The notes under the pieces were generated by a model. That model had not been told where the DNA came from and made no database searches. It saw only the letters and a list, made by a program, of their open reading frames with translations. Below, one piece after another: positions 19,009-27,593 of a DNA stretch of 64,000 bases (the stretch's first letter is position 1; each line of letters starts with the position of its first letter). The DNA comes from Silvibacterium bohemicum (GTDB lineage: Bacteria > Acidobacteriota > Terriglobia > Terriglobales > Acidobacteriaceae), in assembly GCF_001006305.1 (NCBI RefSeq), contig NZ_LBHJ01000012.1:346231-410230 (forward strand). Reading direction: 5' to 3'. The translations under genes and the position numbers were made by a program.

Positions 19009-19078
19009 CCCGAGGCTGAAGCCCCTTCTTTGCAGGGCAGGATTCAGGGGCCTGAAGGCCCCTGCTCCCTCCCGGAAG
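19009..19078. repeat. Palindromic intergenic repeat, CTGAAGCC family (diverged copy)
   Basis: Contains GAGGCTGAAGCCCC and the palindrome GGGGCCTGAAGGCCCC followed by TGCTCCCTCCC. It shares the CTGAAG centre and CTCCCT tail with the blocks at 11084 and 54064. It lies between the TPR gene and the LLM oxidoreductase gene. Confidence 0.55.
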
Positions 19079-19081
19079 TGG

Positions 19082-19116
19082 AATCCCACATCTCAACATC
19101 GAGATATGGGGCACCC
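19082..19116. repeat. Palindromic intergenic repeat, CCCACATCTC family, copy 1
   Basis: AATCCCACATCTC, a short spacer, then GAGATATGGGGCACC form an imperfect hairpin. A similar unit is at 50225-50259. It sits 15 bases beyond the stop of the leftward LLM gene. Confidence 0.5.
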
Positions 19117-19130
19117 GGGTTGGTGGATTC

Positions 19131-20156
19131 TCAAATGCCTGGGCGCATGACCTGTGCGGAGAATCTTTCCATCTCTTCCAGTTGCGGGCTGGATTGGAGC
19201 AGGACGAGATCGACGCCTACGTCGGCGAATTCCTGGAGGCGCTCGTCGATCTTCTCTGGCGTGCCTACCAGACCGCTGCGCAGGCCGCGATTCGAAACGG
19301 AGTAATCCTCGAGCGAGATCTTCTGCTCCAGATTGGAGCCGGTGATCCACTGCTGATAGTTCGCGTACCCGCGCGCGGATTGCTGCACGTTGGTAATGCG
19401 CTCGACTTCCTTCTTCGCCTCCGCCTCCGAATCGCGGACGATGGCGTATGCGGCGATGCCGTACACCAAGGGCGGCAGTCCAAGCTCTTCGCGCCGGATG
19501 CGCATGTCGGCGATCTTTTTGCCCACGGTTGCAGGATCGTCGCCGTGCATCAGGTAGGCGTCGCATTTTTGCGCGATGAGGTTCTTTGCCGTCTCCGATT
19601 CGCCGCCGGCGTAGAGCCGCGGCCTTGGCTGCGATACCGGCTTGGGCGACAGAACGTTGTCGGCGATCTTGTAGTAGCCGCCTGAATAGCTGAAGTTCTG
19701 GCGCGACCAGCAGCCGTCGATCACGTCGAGCCACTCAGAGGTGCGCGCGTAGCGGTCGTCGTGCTGATCGAAGGCGATGCCGTACTTAGTAGCCTCATCC
19801 GCCCACCAGCTGGAGACGACATTCAGCGTGAGTCGTCCATTCGAGATGTGGTCGATGTTCGCCGCCTGCTTGGCCAGCAGTGCGGGATTGTGGAAGGTGG
19901 GACGCACGGCGACCATCAGCTCAAGCTTTTTGGTTACGGCGGCGAGCGCTGCGGCAGTCGACCACGCATCGAGCGATGGAGCTTCGACACCCTTGATGTC
20001 GTTGAGGTTCAGCTCGGCGATCAAGGAGAGCGAGTAGCCCAGATCTTCGGCGCGCAGGGCGAGGCGACGCGCGTAGTCCCAGGTCGCCTCCATCTGCTCG
20101 TTCTCTACGTTGCGAAGCCAACCGCCAAAGACCGGAAGCCAGAAACCGAAGCGCAT
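19131..20156 (-). CDS. LLM-class flavin-dependent oxidoreductase
   Basis: 341 residues from the ATG at 20156; longer upstream frames only shadow the next gene. The TIM-barrel luciferase-like family is recognised by FWLPVFGGWL, LMVAVRPTFHNPALLAKQAANIDHIS, LNVVSSWWADEA, PRLYAGGESETAKN and the C-terminal LVGTPEKIDERLQEFADVGVD. This is closest to the alkanesulfonate/dimethylsulfone monooxygenase branch. Such enzymes use FMNH2 from a separate reductase and O2. The start overlaps the stop of the ATP-grasp gene (TGATG), so the two are translationally coupled and probably act in one pathway. The substrate is unknown. Confidence 0.85.
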   Translation of the reverse strand: MRFGFWLPVFGGWLRNVENEQMEATWDYARRLALRAEDLGYSLSLIAELNLNDIKGVEAPSLDAWSTAAALAAVTKKLELMVAVRPTFHNPALLAKQAANIDHISNGRLTLNVVSSWWADEATKYGIAFDQHDDRYARTSEWLDVIDGCWSRQNFSYSGGYYKIADNVLSPKPVSQPRPRLYAGGESETAKNLIAQKCDAYLMHGDDPATVGKKIADMRIRREELGLPPLVYGIAAYAIVRDSEAEAKKEVERITNVQQSARGYANYQQWITGSNLEQKISLEDYSVSNRGLRSGLVGTPEKIDERLQEFADVGVDLVLLQSSPQLEEMERFSAQVMRPGI

Positions 20157-21154
20157 CAGCGGGCCCCTGCCAGAGCCGGCTCCGCGGGCTGAGCTGCGGC
20201 GGCCTCGGCTTCGAGCCAATCCACCAGCTTCACGAAGGGATCGAAACCGATCACACGGGGACCATCGGCAACGAAGTTCGACAGCGCGTTGATGTCGTAA
20301 TAGAGGCGCTGACCGTCGCGGTCGTCGACGATGTACTCGATGCCGCCGAGCTCGATGCCGCAATGGCTCATGATGCGTTCGACATCGGCAATTACCTCGG
20401 GAGGAGCGTCGTATCCTTCGACGCTGATGCCGCTCTTCGGCGCATCGACCGGGCAGGCCGCGCGATTCAGGTCGACGCCATCGGTGGTGCGGCAGATATC
20501 GGCGGGGCAGAGGTCGAAGGTCTCGCCGGTGATGTGCACCTTGATCGCGTAGAGATATTTGCCGCTGACGACTTCGACGCGAACGATGTGCGAGTCGCGC
20601 GCGGGGATGAACTCCTGCACGAGCGCGGTGGAGTCGAGGCCGAAGGAGAGCTCGCCGGCTTGGGCCGCGCGGTCAAGCGATTCGGCATTATCGAAGCGCT
20701 TCACACCTGCTCCGGAGCCGCCGATATTCGGCTTGACCACGATGGGCCAGCGAAGACCTTCCGTCGCGGCGACAGCCTGCTCGGGGCGGTGAATGACGCG
20801 CGCCTTGGGATAGGCCAACCCGAGAGAATCGAGCAGAGAAAGCTGTGCTGCCTTGGACAGCTCCGTGCGAAATGCCTTCTGGCCGTTGATGACGCGCACC
20901 CGGCGCCGTTCGAGATGATCGAGGAAGCCGAGCGTGTAGAAGATGCAATCTCCATGCTCGCGGTTCCACGCCGAAGGACTCATGCGATTGACAACCAGGG
21001 AGAAGCTTTTTTCCGGGTGCTCCTCGATGGCGTAGGCGTGCGCAGTGGCGTCGATCTTTACGTAGGACGTTCCGCGACGGTCGAGCTCGGCGAAAAGCGG
21101 CTTGAACCAGTTCTGCTGCTCGTAATAAATGGCGATGGGCTTGGTAGCGGCCAT
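20156..21154 (-). CDS. ATP-grasp ligase of unknown substrate
   Basis: 332 residues. The ATP-grasp fold is indicated by the glycine-rich phosphate-binding segment VVKPNIGGSGAG (about 140-151), the acidic adenine/substrate loop, and the metal site near the C-terminus (IEYIVDD...YYDINALSNF). ATP-grasp enzymes activate a carboxylate as acyl-phosphate and join it to an amine or thiol. The pairing with an LLM monooxygenase through a TGATG overlap suggests a small biosynthetic or modification unit. No known two-gene pathway matches with certainty, so no product is named. Confidence 0.75.
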   Translation of the reverse strand: MAATKPIAIYYEQQNWFKPLFAELDRRGTSYVKIDATAHAYAIEEHPEKSFSLVVNRMSPSAWNREHGDCIFYTLGFLDHLERRRVRVINGQKAFRTELSKAAQLSLLDSLGLAYPKARVIHRPEQAVAATEGLRWPIVVKPNIGGSGAGVKRFDNAESLDRAAQAGELSFGLDSTALVQEFIPARDSHIVRVEVVSGKYLYAIKVHITGETFDLCPADICRTTDGVDLNRAACPVDAPKSGISVEGYDAPPEVIADVERIMSHCGIELGGIEYIVDDRDGQRLYYDINALSNFVADGPRVIGFDPFVKLVDWLEAEAAAAQPAEPALAGAR

Positions 21155-21270
21155 GGATTTCCTCTCACACTTGCTCCTTCATTTTTACAAGATTATGAAG
21201 AATCTGTGCGTGAAGCGGGTGCGGAAGCCGTTGATGGGGCAAATCAACAGGCCGATCCGCGGCCTTGGAG

Positions 21271-23589
21271 CTACAGCGGCATGTTCACAAAGACGGCGCT
21301 CGAAAAGCGGGAGTAGTTCGGCGGGGTCGAGGCGTCGTACGTGCGGATGTAGTACTGCTCGGTGACGGCTTCGCGGGGAATGCTGAAATTTGCCACGGGG
21401 CTGCGCAGGACGAGATCGGAGTTGGTGCCGGGGCCGAAGGCCCAGTCCCTGCGCCGGACTTCAAAGCCGCCGCCTGTGGGTGGGGTGGCGTTCGCGCTAA
21501 CCGCAATCGCGCTGGTGCTGACTCCAGTGATGGCGAGGCTGGATAGATTGGCGAGTGGGAGCGTGGTCTCCGCCTGCTGCGGCAGCCAGACGTCGGCTGG
21601 AATCGCGCTCGATGTTTTGATGGCGAGGGCATCGGCCCAATCATTGGCGAAGGCGATGACGTACTTGACCACTCCCGGCGCGGTGCAGAGGAGCTCGATG
21701 GCGACCGAGCGCACTACGAGGACGGCATTCAGATTGGCCGAGGCGGAATCGATGGCCAGCACATCGCCGGGCCAGACGTCGCTCTGCGTCTCGAGGTTCC
21801 ATCCGGTGTATGTGCCCTTCCATGCGGCGGCGCGATTGGTGGCGAGATCGAGAATCGCAGTCGCGGCGTTCTCGCAATCGACGGAGCTGCGCGCGGCGGG
21901 GCTGGTGACGGCGCCGATCCATGCCGCGGTGCCGGGGATGGCGCCGCTCACGCTCTCCTGCGCGATGCTGGCTGCGTTGGCGAGACGAGCCACGGCGCGA
22001 TGCGTGGTGCGATAGGAGACGGCGATGACCTCGCCTATCTGCGGGATGCTGGTGGTGTAGAAGTGAACGCGGCCGGTGCGCTCGATCCTGCAGTCCGCGC
22101 CCTGGGCGGTGGTTCCCATGCGGTGCACGATGGTGGTCGCGCCGGGCGGCGTGCTCTCCACCCACACCGGGCCTTGTTGCGAGACTTCGATGCTGGCGAT
22201 GCTGCACTGCAGGCTGCTGCTGTTCAAGACGGCGAGCGTGCATACTCCGGGCGTAGCGGCGATCGAGCCGGAGTAGAGAATTACCGGCGCGGCGGCCACT
22301 CCGCCGGTGGTGTCCTGGACCTCGAATAGCAGGTTCATCGCTAACTGCAGATAGGTTCCGCCGTAGGTATGCGCGCCCGTGTTATCGACCGAGTTGTAGG
22401 TCTGCAGGACGCGCTGTATCTCGTTCGCCGCAATACGTAACCGTAGCGTGTACATATGTCCGGCGGTCGGAGTGAACGAGCTTCCCGCGATTACTCCGTT
22501 GACCAGAGGTGCGATGGATGCCACTCCGCTTGCAGTGGTGATCTCGAAGCCGGCCAGGCAATCGGCGGCGATGAATGCGCCGCTGTAAAGGCCATTCAGT
22601 ATTCCCGACGTGATCGATCCGAACTGGACGCCGCCGGCTTCGAGCACCAGCGAGCCTCCCAGCTCGAGCTGGTTCACCGTCGACACCAGCGTATCGCCCA
22701 TGATGCCGTCGCCGCCGGTGCAGGTGAGGCCCGCAGCGGTGATCGATAGATGCGAGCCGGGATCGCTGACCTGCCAGAGCTGTGGATTGATCGTGGGTTC
22801 CTGGAAGAGATCGATGAGCGGCTTGCTCTTGGATGCGGGAGGGAAGTAGGGCTGCTGGGTGAAGTTGAAGAGGACCGTGATGCCGTCGCCCTCGAAGAAT
22901 TCGGTGACGTAGGCTGCGGGCTCGCTGGGGCCGCAAACGGTGACGTCGTTGGCCAATGCCTTCACCTGTGATGCTTCGAGCTGCGCGAGGCTCAGCGTGC
23001 CGGTGGCTTCGCTGAGCGTGTGAACCACGCTGCCGACGGGCGTTATCGTCACCTGGTTATTCAACGCGCGATAAGCACTTCGAGCTATGGATGCCAGCGC
23101 GCCTGCGTTTTCCGACCAGGTCTGCGCAGGATCGGGCTGGAATTCGCCGATGGTGCCGCTGGATGCCGAGGTAGCAAACGAGATCGCGGTCGATGTCACG
23201 CCCGCATTAAGCGTCTGCAGCAGCTGGCTGGCCGGCTGGGAGTATGCGGCCTGCGACTGTGGAGTCGGCAATCGGCTCAGCAGTACTTCGTCGCTAACCG
23301 CTGCGACGTAGGCCTGGTAGGCTGCTCCCTGGCTATTCTGGCCTAACAGCTGGAGCGCGGGCTCGGTGGGAATATAGCCGGTGAACAGAACGATGCCGCT
23401 GTCGTCGCTCACGATGACGCGGCCATTGCGGGCGGGTGTGGGCAGGACGGATGTGGCCGGCGCAACGGTGAAGCTGCAGAGAGACGGCTCGTTGAGCTTG
23501 CGCGCGATGCTGAATTTTGCATTTGTAACAACGACGGAGGAATAATCGACCGCCCCATGGCCGTCCAGATTGTCAATGGTCAGCTTCAC
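21271..23589 (-). CDS. Phage tail hub/tip-like structural protein
   Basis: GTG start at 23589, with AGGAAGGA upstream; 772 residues. The frame is open further upstream, but there it only shadows the tail-tube gene. The N-terminus (VKLTIDNLDGHGAVDYSS, then FTGYIPTEP) resembles the opening of phage baseplate-hub/tail-tip proteins. The middle part is beta-rich, with a lectin-like stretch (GGSLVLEAGGVQFGSI, YTLRLRIAAN). The C-terminal 100 residues look like a fibronectin-type module. No enzyme motif is visible. It is the last gene of the leftward tail module, 11 bases behind the tube-like gene. Confidence 0.55.
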   Translation of the reverse strand: MKLTIDNLDGHGAVDYSSVVVTNAKFSIARKLNEPSLCSFTVAPATSVLPTPARNGRVIVSDDSGIVLFTGYIPTEPALQLLGQNSQGAAYQAYVAAVSDEVLLSRLPTPQSQAAYSQPASQLLQTLNAGVTSTAISFATSASSGTIGEFQPDPAQTWSENAGALASIARSAYRALNNQVTITPVGSVVHTLSEATGTLSLAQLEASQVKALANDVTVCGPSEPAAYVTEFFEGDGITVLFNFTQQPYFPPASKSKPLIDLFQEPTINPQLWQVSDPGSHLSITAAGLTCTGGDGIMGDTLVSTVNQLELGGSLVLEAGGVQFGSITSGILNGLYSGAFIAADCLAGFEITTASGVASIAPLVNGVIAGSSFTPTAGHMYTLRLRIAANEIQRVLQTYNSVDNTGAHTYGGTYLQLAMNLLFEVQDTTGGVAAAPVILYSGSIAATPGVCTLAVLNSSSLQCSIASIEVSQQGPVWVESTPPGATTIVHRMGTTAQGADCRIERTGRVHFYTTSIPQIGEVIAVSYRTTHRAVARLANAASIAQESVSGAIPGTAAWIGAVTSPAARSSVDCENAATAILDLATNRAAAWKGTYTGWNLETQSDVWPGDVLAIDSASANLNAVLVVRSVAIELLCTAPGVVKYVIAFANDWADALAIKTSSAIPADVWLPQQAETTLPLANLSSLAITGVSTSAIAVSANATPPTGGGFEVRRRDWAFGPGTNSDLVLRSPVANFSIPREAVTEQYYIRTYDASTPPNYSRFSSAVFVNMPL

Positions 23590-23600
23590 TCGATTCCTTC

Positions 23601-24536
23601 CTAAGCCAGCGTCATGGCGCTGGGAAAAAAGCTGCGGAAGCAGACGGCCTGCTGGCCATCGTTCGCGTCGACGACGGGCAGCGCACGGAAAGACGCGCTC
23701 AATGCAACGCGCTCCAGCGGCGCGACCAGCGAAGTGGTTGCCTCCGCTGCGCCGCCGGTTGCCTGCAGACGCGGATAGTAGAAGAGAATGCGCTCGCCCT
23801 GTTCCCCGGGCATCACGAAGAGTCCGGACCACTCCTGGAAGAAGGTTCCACCTTCGCGGTCGACGAATCCCAACACCTGCTGCACGCGCATGGTGCCGGC
23901 CGGCACGCCTGCGATGAGCGGCTCCGCTAATTGCAGCCCACTCGATGTGGCCTGCGAGACGCGAGCCACGTTGAAGGTGACCCGGCGAATGTAATCGGGA
24001 TCGCTGTTCACCGCCGTGGCGCTTTGCACATAGGCTGCGGAGACGCCGCTTCCGACGAAGCCAGTTTGTCCCGCGTAATCGGCATCTACGGCGACGATCA
24101 TGCCCGCGGAAAATCCGGTGGTGCTGCTCATGTAGAGGAAATTGGCCGTAGATCCTGAAGCGGCGAGGTTGACCGCGGTTGCGGCCTTCGAGCCTGATCC
24201 ATTGGGAGCCACGCCAGTTGCGGGCGCCAGCAGGTTCATGTGCTGCGAGCCTGCGGAGAGCGCCATGGTGAGCTTGCTCCAGGTCTTGAAGCGCAGAGAG
24301 ACGGTCGCATCGAGCGTTTCTTTCACCTGGAACTGCGTGACGCCGGGCGAGCCGGTGACGAGTCCCGATGTTTTGCTCAGCGATTTCCGGCTGAAATCTT
24401 CGATCCAGCCGAGATCGATCCACGGCGCAGGTGGTGAGTCGAGTGGGAATTGTCCGTTCACAGAAGGATCGAAGACGGTTGGTGTCTCACCCGCGCGATT
24501 CACGGGAGCGAAGTAGGCACGGACCCGCTGCGTCAC
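23601..24536 (-). CDS. Phage tail-tube-like protein
   Basis: 311 residues from a GTG at 24536 (VTQRVRAYFAPVNRAGETPT). The region about 50-110 (FQVKETLDATVSLRFKTWSKLTMALSAGSQHMNLLAP) has the pattern of tail-tube proteins, and the chain is beta-rich, with a C-terminal VALSASFRALP repeat-like end. The start region has no ribosome-binding site, and its first 50 bases overlap the end of the terminase ORF in another frame. This suggests that a deletion removed the original upstream region, leaving this GTG as start. Identification as tail tube rests on neighbours and overall pattern, so it is moderate. Confidence 0.5.
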   Translation of the reverse strand: MTQRVRAYFAPVNRAGETPTVFDPSVNGQFPLDSPPAPWIDLGWIEDFSRKSLSKTSGLVTGSPGVTQFQVKETLDATVSLRFKTWSKLTMALSAGSQHMNLLAPATGVAPNGSGSKAATAVNLAASGSTANFLYMSSTTGFSAGMIVAVDADYAGQTGFVGSGVSAAYVQSATAVNSDPDYIRRVTFNVARVSQATSSGLQLAEPLIAGVPAGTMRVQQVLGFVDREGGTFFQEWSGLFVMPGEQGERILFYYPRLQATGGAAEATTSLVAPLERVALSASFRALPVVDANDGQQAVCFRSFFPSAMTLA

Positions 24537-25131
24537 CGGTGGGAGGCATGGCCGCGCGCAGTCCCTGCAGCGTCTCGGTGGCGTCGCCCTTCCAGCGCGC
24601 TACCTCCGAACAGTGCAGATTCGTAATCGTCAATCCGCGCCCCGCGTTGGAGTCGGCGGCGCTCTCGACGCGGTACTCGCTATCCAGGGCGGGGAAGGTG
24701 ATCTGCCGCACATTCGAGCGGGCGGTGCGCAGCGCCGCTCCCCATTTTCGATTGGGCAGATGTTCCACAAAACGATGCACGATGCGAAAGATCGACTCCG
24801 CCGCCTCCTGCGTGTGCGCCACCTGCACGGTTAACGTACCCGGCTGAGTGATGGTCTTCAAAAACATGCGCCCCGTAACCCAGGTGCTGATCCCCATCTG
24901 CCTCGCCTTCAGCACGATGTTGCGCGTTCCCCGCCGCTGCTCGTATTCGCGCTGAACGCGGTTGGGGAGCAGCGGGACGTCTCTGCCCGAGCGGTCTCTT
25001 ATCCTCAGCAGAGCTTCGGCGAGGATGATTCCCGCGGTCGTGGCTTCCGTCCGGTAATCCAGTAGCTTTCCCAGCTTCAAAAGCTGGTCGAGTTCATCGT
25101 TCGGCGGGTTGTGTCTCGCATTAGAAGGCAT
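24487..25131 (-). CDS. Terminase large subunit, truncated after the ATPase domain
   Basis: 214 residues, against roughly 450-600 for a complete large terminase. The N-terminal DNA-packaging ATPase part is clear: NIVLKARQMGIST (Walker-A-like, about residues 70-82), VQVAHTQEAAESIFRIVHRF, and NLHCSEVARWKGDATETLQGL, whose SE matches the Walker-B-type Ser-Glu seen in several terminases. After AAMPPTGD the frame loses family similarity, ends in an Arg/Ser-rich tail and stops inside the tail-tube gene. The whole nuclease domain is missing, so packaging activity is not expected. Its start overlaps the stop of the tail-spike gene by 11 bases. Confidence 0.7.
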   Translation of the reverse strand: MPSNARHNPPNDELDQLLKLGKLLDYRTEATTAGIILAEALLRIRDRSGRDVPLLPNRVQREYEQRRGTRNIVLKARQMGISTWVTGRMFLKTITQPGTLTVQVAHTQEAAESIFRIVHRFVEHLPNRKWGAALRTARSNVRQITFPALDSEYRVESAADSNAGRGLTITNLHCSEVARWKGDATETLQGLRAAMPPTGDAAGPCLLRSRESRG

Positions 25132-27418
25132 ACCAGTTGTAGTCCGTGCCGCAGACCAGGGTCCGCTTACCGGCGGCGGAAATCGTCAACGTAGTCGCGG
25201 TCGCTCCCGCATAGTTGATGGCCTGCGAGCTGACCGTCTGCAGCGTTACCGCGTTCGCCGAGGTGTCGGACTTGATGATGGTGAATTCGAGTCCCGCCGG
25301 TGAAGCCTTGTCCGGCCACGCTGTGAAGCAACTCGGCAGGGTCAGCGTCTGCGCTCCGCTCGCTGCGTTGGCGATTACATTCTTATTGGCGCTGGTGAGT
25401 GTGAGAGTGGAGGCCGTGTTCAAGATCGTGCTCAAGGCAATGCCGCCGTTGCTCTTGATCGTCCCCTGGTACGTCACGTTGAAGAAGGGGTTGAGTCCGG
25501 AAAAGTGCCCTTGAAAGATGTCGCCCTGATAGCCCGTGTACATCTGCGCGGCGAAGGCTGGATAAGAAGAAGCGGAGGCGATGGGTGTCGACCACACCCG
25601 CGGCACCGCGCTCGAAGTGTCGTTGATGTTCGCGCCTCCGCTTGAAAAACCCGTAACCTCGGCCGGCTCCAGCGCCTGGAAGTAATTGCCACAGCCGGTC
25701 AGGTGATGAACGCTGGTGAAGGTGGGGGGATTGCCGGAAGCGCCGCCGTAGGTGATCCAATTGACTGCGGAATTCATGCCCAGACAGTCGACATCGGCGA
25801 TGAGCATGTTATTCGTAACCGTGGATGCTACATAAGCCAGGTTCGCGCCGGGAAAGCTGGTCAACTCCGGCCACTGGATATGCCCGCCGTGAATCGCAAT
25901 GCCATTCGCGCCGATGTAGAAGCCGGCTATCGCGGGGCTGTCGGCGTAGGTGTCGGTCCAGACGCTGCCCGATCCGCCTACGTCGTCGATCACGTAATTC
26001 GTAGCGTAGGAAGCATTCGCAGCGGAGCCTGAAGACGCGTTGTTGACGCAGGGGCCCGTCGTGCAGGTATAGGGATATCCGAACCCGTGAATGAGGTAGC
26101 CGGTGATTCCCGTTCCCTCGTTGTAGACCGCAGCGGTCAGCGCATTGCGGACGACGATATCGTCGAGATGACTGTCAATCGCAGTCTTCTGCATGTGGAT
26201 GCCGTAGGCCGGGCGGCTGGATGGTGTGAAGAGGGAGGCGTTATAGCTGACGGTTACATTTCTCAGCAGGAAGTTCGACTGATGCCCGCTGCTTGTCGTC
26301 TCCTCGCCGAGCAGAATGCCTTCGGCTGTCGTATCGTTCACCGTCACATTGTCGATGAGCAAGCCGCGGAACCACTGCATCTCGAATCCGTGCGTGGCAT
26401 TGGTGGCGGCCAGGACGACGAAATCTTTGAAGGTGCAACTTTGGGCCTGCGCGGCATTTCCGAGGTAGAACAGATCGCCGCTGAGATTGGTGGTGATACT
26501 CAATGTTGTGGCTGCGGCACTTCCGGCATTCACCGTTGCGCCGCCGGAGCCAATTAGATTGACGCAGGCTCCGTTGGTCGGCTCCGTCAATGTCGAGGTG
26601 ACCGCGAACGTACCCGGCCCGAGACGCACCGTCGAATTCTTCCCCGATGAGGTCGCAGCACCAAGTGCCGCGCTCCATGCGGAGTTCAATGTCGAATAAG
26701 TCGCGCCGTCTACCGTGATCTCGCCGTTGAGGGTTGCGGCATTCAGTTGACCGCGTATCTCCGCGCTGCTGGTGACGGACAGGCTGGGCGCATTCAACGC
26801 CCCAGTGAGTGCGCCTCCCGTGAGCGGAAGTTGCGCGGCCGCCAGCGTGTCAGCGTAATGCTTGGTGGCGGCCTGGCTGCCGCTTGTTGGATCGCCGTTC
26901 AGTAACAGCGATCCGCTCATCGTGCCGCCGCCAAGCGAGAGATAGCTGCCTGTGATACCGCTGATCGAGTTGTCGACGTAGGACTTCGACACCGCCTGCA
27001 CGGCAACGGTGGCCGGAGCAAGTTGTGCGCGAATCGAAGAGATTGAGGCGGCGGTTGCTGCTGGTACGACCCAATATTCCTTGGTCACTGTCCCGTCGTT
27101 CAGGTGATAGACCGCGGTGTAGTAGGTGCCATCGGGATACGCTCCCTGATTCGGCGCAAGATTGAGCGTTACGGATCCATTCGTGCCGATGGTCGACGCT
27201 ACGCTGCCCGCTGCCACGGCCTGGTTGGTGGCTGTCGAGAAGGCCGGCCAACTCACGACTAAGGTGCCTTGTGCCAAAGATCCGTCGGCGCGATAGATGA
27301 TCCCCTGTACCGACGTGGTCATAACTTGTGCGCTGAGCCTTTCGGGCAACATCGACATCACTAACGCTAGCCCCAGGCTCATTGTTGTCCATGCGCGTCG
27401 TTGCGATCTTGTGGTCAA
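25121..27418 (-). CDS. Secreted beta-helix protein with phage tail-fibre repeats
   Basis: The TTG start at 27418 is chosen because AAGGAG lies 5 bases upstream (27424-27429) and a short basic start leads into a signal peptide (MSLGLALVMSMLPERLSAQ); the ATG at 27493 has no such support. 765 residues. Residues about 30-130 form a carboxypeptidase-regulatory-like opening (GIIYRADGSLAQGTLVVSW). Residues about 135-220 carry tail-fibre repeats (YLSLGGGTMSGSL, LPLTGGALTGAL). Residues about 225-600 form a right-handed beta-helix of pectate-lyase type. A short C-terminal domain follows. Phage fibres normally lack signal peptides, so export through Sec is the odd feature. No polysaccharide-lyase active site could be assigned. 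Confidence 0.7.
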   Translation of the reverse strand: MTTRSQRRAWTTMSLGLALVMSMLPERLSAQVMTTSVQGIIYRADGSLAQGTLVVSWPAFSTATNQAVAAGSVASTIGTNGSVTLNLAPNQGAYPDGTYYTAVYHLNDGTVTKEYWVVPAATAASISSIRAQLAPATVAVQAVSKSYVDNSISGITGSYLSLGGGTMSGSLLLNGDPTSGSQAATKHYADTLAAAQLPLTGGALTGALNAPSLSVTSSAEIRGQLNAATLNGEITVDGATYSTLNSAWSAALGAATSSGKNSTVRLGPGTFAVTSTLTEPTNGACVNLIGSGGATVNAGSAAATTLSITTNLSGDLFYLGNAAQAQSCTFKDFVVLAATNATHGFEMQWFRGLLIDNVTVNDTTAEGILLGEETTSSGHQSNFLLRNVTVSYNASLFTPSSRPAYGIHMQKTAIDSHLDDIVVRNALTAAVYNEGTGITGYLIHGFGYPYTCTTGPCVNNASSGSAANASYATNYVIDDVGGSGSVWTDTYADSPAIAGFYIGANGIAIHGGHIQWPELTSFPGANLAYVASTVTNNMLIADVDCLGMNSAVNWITYGGASGNPPTFTSVHHLTGCGNYFQALEPAEVTGFSSGGANINDTSSAVPRVWSTPIASASSYPAFAAQMYTGYQGDIFQGHFSGLNPFFNVTYQGTIKSNGGIALSTILNTASTLTLTSANKNVIANAASGAQTLTLPSCFTAWPDKASPAGLEFTIIKSDTSANAVTLQTVSSQAINYAGATATTLTISAAGKRTLVCGTDYNWYAF

Positions 27419-27443
27419 GGTGGCTCCTTCGTTCGTTACACGA

Positions 27444-27476
27444 CAAAAGAAAAGGAGACGCCTGCTCTGCGTCTCC
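27444..27476 (-). terminator. Terminator-like hairpin in the leader of the tail-spike gene (possible attenuator)
   Basis: On the minus strand GGAGACGC (27476-27469) pairs with GCGTCTCC (27461-27454) across a 7-base loop and is followed by TTTTCTTTT. The spike gene's ribosome-binding site lies only about 20 bases further on, leaving little room for another promoter. Transcription of the spike gene therefore probably has to pass this site. It could equally be the plain end of the sigma-like operon, if a promoter overlaps it. Confidence 0.6.
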
Positions 27477-27501
27477 CTTAGTTTGTTTCTCACTCTTAAA
27501 T

Positions 27502-27540
27502 TTAGAATATCAAGTTATTACCTAATTCTAGGCCAATCAT
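27502..27540 (-). other. Possible 12-codon leader ORF ahead of the hairpin
   Basis: On the minus strand an ATG at 27540, with AGGA 6 bases upstream (27547-27550), opens the mini-ORF MIGLELGNNLIF and stops at TAA 27504-27502, 26 bases before the hairpin. The surrounding 27477-27593 is clearly AT-richer than the neighbours and should contain a promoter. A leader peptide is only a hypothesis; short ORFs are frequent in AT-rich DNA. Confidence 0.2.
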
Positions 27541-27593
27541 TTTTATTCCTATAAGTTGCTAACTATCCGCTACTTGCGGTGGTAGTTCGGTGG

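Noticed and set aside
21154-21271. Possible attachment site at the left border of the phage-like region
   Set aside because: No tRNA end, integrase or direct repeat matching the right border was found by eye.
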